Assembly: GCA_900764025.1 (NCBI GenBank)
Contig: CAAFMM010000028.1
Span: forward strand, 1-11,393
From: an uncultured Collinsella sp.
GTDB lineage: Bacteria > Actinomycetota > Coriobacteriia > Coriobacteriales > Coriobacteriaceae
Reading direction: 5' to 3'
Length of the DNA stretch: 11,393 nucleotides
The notes below the pieces were generated by a model. It was not told the origin of the DNA and did not search any database. It worked only from the letters and a program-made list of their open reading frames with translations. Positions 7,387 to 11,393 of this stretch are shown here, piece after piece. Both the position numbers and the translations under genes were made by a program. Every line of letters starts with the position of its first letter. The first letter of the stretch is position 1.

Positions 7387-8691
7387 ATGGATAAGCTCGC
7401 TAAACCCACGAACCGAGCGCTGTTTTTGGTGAGCGTTGCCGTGACCGGCGCACTCGCGGGTGCCGCAGTCTGGCTGTTCTTTTTTGTGATGGAGCACGGT
7501 ATCGACTATCTATGGACAGAGATTCCGCACGCGCTGGGCGTCGCTTCGCCCGAGCTCGCCAGCGGCCCGTTCGGTTTTCTGCCGTACCCGTTTTTTGTCT
7601 GCCTGCTGGGCGGCCTGTTAATCGGTCTGTACGAAAAGATGACAGGCACCAAGACCGATGACCTCAACCAGGTGATGGCTAAGGTCAAGCAAGACGGGCG
7701 CTACCCGTACGACAACCTGGGCAAGCTTTCGCTCGCGGCATTGCTGCCGCTGCTGTTTGGCGGAAGTATTGGACCGGAGGCCGGCCTGACCGGCGTTATC
7801 GCTGGTCTGTGCAGCTGGGTCGGCGACCGCATGCGTCGCTTTGGCGCCGAGTTTAGGGAGCTCACGCTGCTGGGCACCCAGGCTGCCCTGACGGCGCTCT
7901 TTACCGCGCCCGTCTTTGGCTTTGTGGCGCCGCTCGCCGGTAGCGCCGACGGCCAGGGCGAAGGCGCCGACGATGAGTCCGCATCCGGCGAGATCACCAT
8001 CAAGCTGCCCAAGGCGCAAAAGACGGTGGTCTATGGCATTGCGATTGCCGGCGGTCTGGGCACCTACCTGCTGCTTGGCCAGCTTGTGGGCGGCGGCATG
8101 GGCATGCCCAGGTTCGAGTCCGCCGAGGTGGGCAACCTGGAACTTGTCTGGCTCATTCCGCTGGCGTTGGTCGGCACGGTCTGCGGCTGGCTGTACTTTG
8201 TCTCCGAGCATGCAAGCGAGGCACTGTCCCATGCAATAGGGGAGCGTCCTGTCGTCAAGGCCATGCTGGCCGGTCTGGCGCTCGCCATCTGCGGTACGGT
8301 CCTGCCCTACACCATGTTTGCCGGCGAGACCCAGGCCGACGTGCTCATGGAAACCTATCTGACCATTCCCGCCGGCGTGCTTATCGCGACCGGTCTTGTT
8401 AAGGCCATGCTGACGCCCGCCCTCATCAACCTTGGTTGGCGCGGCGGCCACTTCTTCCCGGTTATCTTCTCGGGTGTGAGCCTGGGCTATGGCCTTGCCA
8501 TCCTCACCGGTGCCGATCCGGTCTTTTGCGTCGCCGTCTGCACGGCCTCGACGATGGGCGCCGTCATGCGCCAGCCCGTCATGGTCGTGGGCCTGCTGCT
8601 CATGTGCTTCCCGCTCAAGGGTATCGTCTGCATGATCATCGCCGCCGTTATCGCCGCCGGCATTCCGCTGCCCAAGCCGCTGCGTAAATAG
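7387..8691 (+). CDS. ClC-family chloride channel/antiporter-like membrane protein
   Basis: A 434-residue polytopic membrane protein of the voltage-gated chloride channel superfamily (PF00654). The two recognisable ClC signatures are GGSIGPEAG at residues 125-133, in the place of the family's GREGP with a glutamate at 131, and GGHFFP at 353-358, in the place of GGIFAP. The N-terminal helix begins at about residue 12, and roughly ten hydrophobic segments follow. An acidic, glycine-rich soluble loop (about 183-205, GSADGQGEGADDESASGE) splits the two halves. There are no C-terminal CBS domains. The canonical GSGIP motif is not evident near TKTDDLNQVM, so this belongs to a divergent group (YfeO-like), and ion specificity and channel-versus-antiporter behaviour are open. 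The ribosome site GGGAGG lies five bases before the ATG. It converges on the ABC operon that follows. Confidence 0.88.
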   Translation: MDKLAKPTNRALFLVSVAVTGALAGAAVWLFFFVMEHGIDYLWTEIPHALGVASPELASGPFGFLPYPFFVCLLGGLLIGLYEKMTGTKTDDLNQVMAKVKQDGRYPYDNLGKLSLAALLPLLFGGSIGPEAGLTGVIAGLCSWVGDRMRRFGAEFRELTLLGTQAALTALFTAPVFGFVAPLAGSADGQGEGADDESASGEITIKLPKAQKTVVYGIAIAGGLGTYLLLGQLVGGGMGMPRFESAEVGNLELVWLIPLALVGTVCGWLYFVSEHASEALSHAIGERPVVKAMLAGLALAICGTVLPYTMFAGETQADVLMETYLTIPAGVLIATGLVKAMLTPALINLGWRGGHFFPVIFSGVSLGYGLAILTGADPVFCVAVCTASTMGAVMRQPVMVVGLLLMCFPLKGIVCMIIAAVIAAGIPLPKPLRK

Positions 8692-8695
8692 CACG

Positions 8696-8727
8696 GTGGC
8701 ACACGCCGGGGACATGCCGTTTGCCAC
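8696..8727. terminator. Possible hairpin between convergent genes
   Basis: GTGGCACACG (8696-8705) can pair with CGTTTGCCAC (8718-8727) with one mismatch and a 12-nt loop. It begins five bases after the ClC stop and lies 54 bases beyond the stop of the - strand permease. There is no T-tract, so its role as a terminator is uncertain. Confidence 0.35.
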
Positions 8728-8781
8728 GGATTTGCGGGGAGGGGCGGCGATCGCGTCCTTCGTGGATTGAGACTCGCGTGC

Positions 8782-9480
8782 CTACAGGTCGCGTACTCGA
8801 TAAACCTTGGTGCTGACGGTGCAGCTGATTGCACATAGCGTGAGGGCCAGCACGGCAATTCCTGCACACAGACAGCCAAGAACGGCAGGGTCGGGATTCG
8901 CTCCGGCAATCGACATGAGCCAGATGCTGATGGGGTTGGAGGAACTCAGCATTGCCATGGTGCCGCAGCCAAACAGGGCAAACAGGCCAAGGGATAGGCG
9001 CAGCGCCTCCATGTGTCCAAATCGGAAAAACAGCGGCTGTGTCAAGAATACCATCATGAGGGAGATGAGCATCGATGCTGCCGAGGCGATTGCGATTTCA
9101 AAGGCCGTCTGTCCCGTCGAAGGAATGCCCGCGCTGTTGAAGAGCGGGATGGCGACGATACTCAAAAGCGTAGCTGCACATGCCATGACGGCGGAGAAGG
9201 CAATAACGCTCAGGTAGCGTGCGCAGATGATGTCTTTGCGCGAGAAGGGCAGCGTTGCGCGATAGCGTTCCCATCCGTTTTGATTGTCGTAACCGGCCAG
9301 TGAGTTCATGAATAGGATGGGCGACATGGCACTGACGGCGCAGGCGCCGGCGCTCATGCCGGAGTCGCCGCCCGACGTGTTGGCGAGCGTCAGCACAACG
9401 AATATGAACAGGCCGACGCCCGCGATGCTCGGGATGAGCGTGCGAACGATGGCGAGCTCGGACATATAGGCGCGTTTCAT
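8782..9480 (-). CDS. ABC-2 type transporter permease
   Basis: A 232-residue membrane protein with about six predicted helices (near residues 13-33, 45-62, 88-112, 128-150, 158-178 and 198-222). The cytoplasmic segment YDNQNGWERYRATLPFSRKDIICARYL is typical of the ABC2_membrane_5-type permeases (PF13346) that pair with YtrB/BcrA-like ATPases. It should form a dimer with the ATPase encoded just upstream and move a substrate outward across the membrane; the substrate is not shown. Its ATG (9480) overlaps the ATPase stop by 4 bases (ATGA), so synthesis is translationally coupled, and AAAGGGG lies seven bases before the start inside the ATPase gene. Small exporters of this kind are often linked to peptide antibiotic or envelope stress (family knowledge, not shown here). 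Confidence 0.9.
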   Translation of the reverse strand: MKRAYMSELAIVRTLIPSIAGVGLFIFVVLTLANTSGGDSGMSAGACAVSAMSPILFMNSLAGYDNQNGWERYRATLPFSRKDIICARYLSVIAFSAVMACAATLLSIVAIPLFNSAGIPSTGQTAFEIAIASAASMLISLMMVFLTQPLFFRFGHMEALRLSLGLFALFGCGTMAMLSSSNPISIWLMSIAGANPDPAVLGCLCAGIAVLALTLCAISCTVSTKVYRVRDL

Positions 9481-10358
9481 TTTGAAGCCCCTTTCAGCAT
9501 GAGGCGCAGATAGTCATCAATGGTTGCCCGATCGCAGGGAATCTCGGGGAAGGCCTCGAGCGTTTCGCGACGGTTGGGCACGAGCACGTCCACGCTATAG
9601 GCGTGGTGGACGGCACGGGCGCCTTCGATGCAAGCCATAAGCTCGGCGGCCTGCGCTTGGGTGCAGTGGGCGATGCCGGCGCGGTCGGTAATATCCTCGC
9701 GCGGCAGGTCAAACACAATCGAACCGTTATCGATGCAGATGACGCGGTCGGCGGCGCGATCGAGGTCGGACGTAATATGGCTCGAGAGCAGCACGCTGTG
9801 CTGGCCGTCGGCGACAAAGGCAAGCAACTCATCGAGCAGCTCCTCGCGTGCCATGGGATCGAGGCCCGCGGTGGCTTCGTCCAAAACGAGCAGCTTGGCC
9901 TCGTGGCTGAGCGCGCAGGCAAGCTGCAGCTTCATGCCCATGCCGCGGGAGAGGTCCTTGACCTTTGTCTTGGAATCGAGGCAAAATCGGTTGATGAATC
10001 CGGCGAACGTTTCGCGGTCCCACGTGGGGTACGCCGGGCCTACGAGCGACTCGATCTGGCCCACCTTGAGCGTGGAGGGGAAGGGGCACGTGTCCAGGAC
10101 AAGACCGACGCGGGAGCGTAGGTGGCGTTGCGACTCATCGGGCGCGTCGACGCCACAGCGCTGCCCAAACAGGTGCACCTCGCCGGCATCGAGCTTTATA
10201 AGCCCAAGCGCGGCGCGAATGGTCGTCGTCTTGCCGGCGCCATTTGCGCCCACAAAGCCAACGATCTGGCCGGGCTCCACGGCAAGCGTGACGTCGCGCA
10301 GCGTAAAACGGTCGCTCACACGTCGTGATGCACCTTTGAGTTCTAGCAACTTTTGCAT
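9477..10358 (-). CDS. ABC transporter ATP-binding protein
   Basis: A 293-residue cytoplasmic ATPase energising the downstream permease. Motifs run in order: Walker A GANGAGKTT at residues 37-45 (K43), a Q-loop-region GLVLDTCPF, signature LSRGMG at 136-141 (a common variant of LSGGQ in the BcrA/YtrB branch), Walker B LLVLDEATAGLD with D160 and catalytic E161, and the switch histidine in LLSSHIT. The C-terminal 70 or so residues after the core form the extra regulatory tail usual for this branch. The ATG is preceded by AGAAAGG with seven bases of spacing. It lies 23 bases after the GntR gene and overlaps the permease by 4 bases, so all three form one operon. Confidence 0.95.
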   Translation of the reverse strand: MQKLLELKGASRRVSDRFTLRDVTLAVEPGQIVGFVGANGAGKTTTIRAALGLIKLDAGEVHLFGQRCGVDAPDESQRHLRSRVGLVLDTCPFPSTLKVGQIESLVGPAYPTWDRETFAGFINRFCLDSKTKVKDLSRGMGMKLQLACALSHEAKLLVLDEATAGLDPMAREELLDELLAFVADGQHSVLLSSHITSDLDRAADRVICIDNGSIVFDLPREDITDRAGIAHCTQAQAAELMACIEGARAVHHAYSVDVLVPNRRETLEAFPEIPCDRATIDDYLRLMLKGASK

Positions 10359-10381
10359 GGTATAGCCTTTCTTGCAGATGG

Positions 10382-10762
10382 CTACTGCATGGTTTCGGGG
10401 GCTACGAGGTCGAGCATCTCGTGCAGTTTATCGCGCGTGACGCCCAGGGTTTCGGCTTGGCTTGCCGCTTTCGCAAGCAGCTCTTCGATATGGCAGAGCT
10501 GGTTTTCGCGCAAGAGTTCTTGGTTGCCCTCGGCGACAAAGCAACCCTTGCCCTGCACGGTGCAGATAAACCCGAGCTGCTCCAGGTCGGCGTAGGCGCG
10601 CTTGGTGGTGATGACGCTCACGCCAAGATCGCTCGCGAGTGCACGGATGCTGGGGAGTTTGGCTCCCGCAGCGAGCGTGCCCGAAAGGATTTGAGCTTTG
10701 ACCTGCGAGGATATCTGTTCGTAGATGGGCTTATCGCTCGAATTGGATAGGATGATGTCCAC
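10382..10762 (-). CDS. GntR family transcriptional regulator (YtrA-like)
   Basis: A 126-residue DNA-binding regulator. The N-terminal winged helix-turn-helix spans about residues 8-76 (PIYEQISSQVKAQILSG..KLPSIRALASDLGVSVITTKRAYADLEQLGFI), followed by a short wing (VQGKGCFVAE) and a 45-residue helical tail that probably dimerises. The absence of a larger effector domain (FadR, HutC or MocR types) and the neighbouring ABC genes point to the YtrA subfamily, whose members usually repress their own ABC operon. The start is GTG at 10762, with AAGGAG five bases upstream. It is first gene of the operon, 23 bases ahead of the ATPase. The upstream region carries dyad-symmetric AT-rich sequence suitable as its operator. 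The inducer is unknown. Confidence 0.93.
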   Translation of the reverse strand: MDIILSNSSDKPIYEQISSQVKAQILSGTLAAGAKLPSIRALASDLGVSVITTKRAYADLEQLGFICTVQGKGCFVAEGNQELLRENQLCHIEELLAKAASQAETLGVTRDKLHEMLDLVAPETMQ

Positions 10763-10789
10763 AGCGGCTCCTTAGCTGTTGGGCTACAC

Positions 10790-10840
10790 GTGTATATAAC
10801 CGGTAAGCACAGTATATATACACTATACACAGTTATGCAA
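10790..10840 (-). promoter_or_regulatory. Promoter and likely operator of the GntR/ABC operon
   Basis: Read on the - strand: TTGCAT (10840-10835), 18 bases, then TATACT (10816-10811), about 50 bases before the GTG. The -10 lies inside GTATATATAC (10812-10821), and GTGTATATA (10790-10798) is the inverse of TATATACAC (10815-10823) with a 16-base gap. YtrA-type regulators bind AT-rich dyads with GT..AC ends, so self-repression is likely. Binding itself is inference. Confidence 0.5.
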
Positions 10841-10888
10841 GAGCTAAATGTGGAATAGCCCATCGGCGCCGCGCTTGCTCCAAAACAA

Positions 10889-11183
10889 TCTCAATCTGTA
10901 ACACCTGGGTCCGTTTTGGGTCGCCTTCTGTTACAGATTGAGATGTTATTTGCCCGTCTGCCTATTTGTCTCAATCTGTAACAGTAAGAGTCGATTTGCG
11001 CGGCTAGATGTTACAGAACGAGACATTGGCTGCCTGCCTTTCCGTTTATCTCGATTTGTAACAGCTGGACCCAATTTGGACGGCCAGATGTTACAGATTG
11101 AGATTGTGTCGGTGGGCAAGTTTGTTTGTCTCAATCTGTAACAGATGGGGGGCCAAATAAGCTCTGCTTGTTACAGATTGAGA
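10889..11183. repeat. Array of eight alternating 15-bp inverted repeats at exact 40-bp period
   Basis: The sequence TCTCAATCTGTAACA occurs at 10889-10903, 10969-10983, 11049-11063 (variant TCTCGATTTGTAACA) and 11129-11143. Its reverse complement TGTTACAGATTGAGA occurs at 10929-10943, 11009-11023 (variant TGTTACAGAACGAGA), 11089-11103 and 11169-11183. Starts are exactly 40 bases apart throughout and orientation alternates without exception, leaving seven spacers of exactly 25 nt. Six copies are identical in sequence; the spacers differ. As RNA the array could fold into four 15-bp hairpins with 25-nt loops, or into the alternative neighbour pairing. It is not a coding repeat, because 40 and 80 are not multiples of three and no long frame with a ribosome site covers it. 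It is not a canonical CRISPR: repeats are short, alternate in direction, and no cas gene is present. Function is unknown. Confidence 0.95.
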
Positions 11184-11252
11184 CAGTCTGCTGCAGAATG
11201 CTTTCGATAACTAGCCGTTCACGTTCTGACTGATGAATTTGTCCTGATAGGC

Positions 11253-11281
11253 GCCCTAGAGCGGGATTTCGCGGCTACAAT
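11253..11281 (+). promoter_or_regulatory. Possible promoter of prfC
   Basis: A good -10 hexamer, TACAAT at 11276-11281 in the context GGCTACAATA, lies 47 bases before the prfC ATG. The -35 position (about 11253-11258) is weak. The same TACAAT -10 occurs before the ClC gene. The array therefore lies upstream of this promoter. Confidence 0.4.
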
Positions 11282-11328
11282 AGTGCGGTTACAACGACGT
11301 AATGCACTCAATGCAAGAAAGGATCCGC

Positions 11329-11393
11329 ATGGCAAGCCTGTCGGATGAAATCTCGTCGCGCCGCACATTCGCGATCATCAGCCACCCGGACGC
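11329..11393 (+). CDS. prfC: Peptide chain release factor 3 (3'-truncated)
   Basis: Only 21 codons and two bases are present before the window ends. The translation MASLSDEISSRRTFAIISHPD is the characteristic start of release factor 3, where RRTFAIISHPDA leads directly into the G1 loop (GKTT) of this translational GTPase. RF3 releases class-1 release factors from the ribosome after termination. The ATG has AGAAAGGA five bases upstream. The related family (EF-G, TypA, LepA) is less likely because IISHPDAG is specific to RF3, whereas the others have a histidine-isoleucine-aspartate-histidine-like pattern. Confidence 0.88.
   Translation, partial: MASLSDEISSRRTFAIISHPD

Larger units (their letters stand above)
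10863..11328. other. Gene-free region between the GntR operon and prfC
   Basis: No believable protein gene was found here. Bases 10889-11183 are the alternating repeat array. The 26 bases before it show no further repeat copy or clear promoter. After it, 11184-11328 holds the probable prfC promoter and ribosome site (AGAAAGGA, five bases before the ATG) and nothing else that I recognise. Short open frames across the array are accidental. Confidence 0.7.

Noticed and set aside
7618..8727. 369-codon open frame antisense to the ClC gene
   Set aside because: It is a high-GC shadow of a clear membrane protein gene; its translation is rich in H, G, R, D and Q without any recognisable domain.
10938..11141. 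Small protein genes on both strands across the array (62-67 codons)
   Set aside because: They arise from the repeats in different frames, lack ribosome sites, and the 40-bp period does not keep a reading frame, so no repeat peptide is encoded.
10889..11183. Canonical CRISPR array
   Set aside because: Repeats are only 15 bp, alternate in orientation, and no cas gene or leader is present. Reading the 80-bp unit as one direct repeat also fails because its interior is not conserved.
10889..11183. Invertible or site-specific recombination cassette
   Set aside because: Inverted 15-mers could in principle recombine, but no recombinase gene is in the window and the regular eight-copy period is not explained by a two-site switch.

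Overview
The window looks like chromosome of a high-GC, gut-type actinobacterium of the class Coriobacteriia, most likely Collinsella or a close relative. This is inferred from base composition, the style of sensor kinases fused to solute-binding domains, and general protein resemblance; no 16S or marker search was possible. No transposase, phage gene, tRNA, rRNA or cas gene is visible.

Layout. (1) Positions 1-2671, + strand: the 3' end of a secreted family-3 solute-binding protein gene, overlapping by 4 bases (ATGA) a hybrid histidine kinase with a Cache-like sensor and a C-terminal receiver. A 17-bp hairpin terminator (2674-2713) separates it from (2), on the - strand: a second, larger hybrid kinase (signal peptide, two solute-binding domains, one membrane segment, HisKA, HATPase, receiver), followed 40 nt later by a small flavin-binding PNPOx/NimA-like protein. 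Neither kinase has an HPt protein or DNA-binding response regulator nearby. (3) A divergent intergenic region holding a 76-bp near-perfect palindrome. (4) Positions 6266-8691, + strand: a small two-TM potassium channel, a LOG/TIGR00730 phosphoribohydrolase-like protein, and a divergent ClC-type ion channel/transporter with its own probable promoter. (5) Positions 8782-10762, - strand: a compact GntR(YtrA-like)/ABC ATPase/ABC-2 permease operon, convergent with the ClC gene, with an AT-rich promoter carrying dyad symmetry, so probably self-repressed. (6) Positions 10763-11328: a gene-free region, then the first 21 codons of prfC (release factor 3) at 11329.

The most remarkable element is in region 6. 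Eight copies of a 15-bp sequence (TCTCAATCTGTAACA or its reverse complement) lie at exactly 40-bp intervals from 10889 to 11183, strictly alternating in orientation and separated by seven spacers of exactly 25 nt that differ in sequence. It resembles a CRISPR in having conserved repeats, fixed-length spacers and divergent spacer sequence, but the repeats alternate in direction and no cas genes are near. It matches no element I can name, and is the best candidate for an undescribed system in this window.

How the parts work together: the two kinases sense small extracellular ligands, probably amino-acid-like given the binding-protein family, and must signal to partners encoded elsewhere. The channel genes serve ion homeostasis, and the GntR/ABC module is a self-regulated exporter of the type used against envelope stress.
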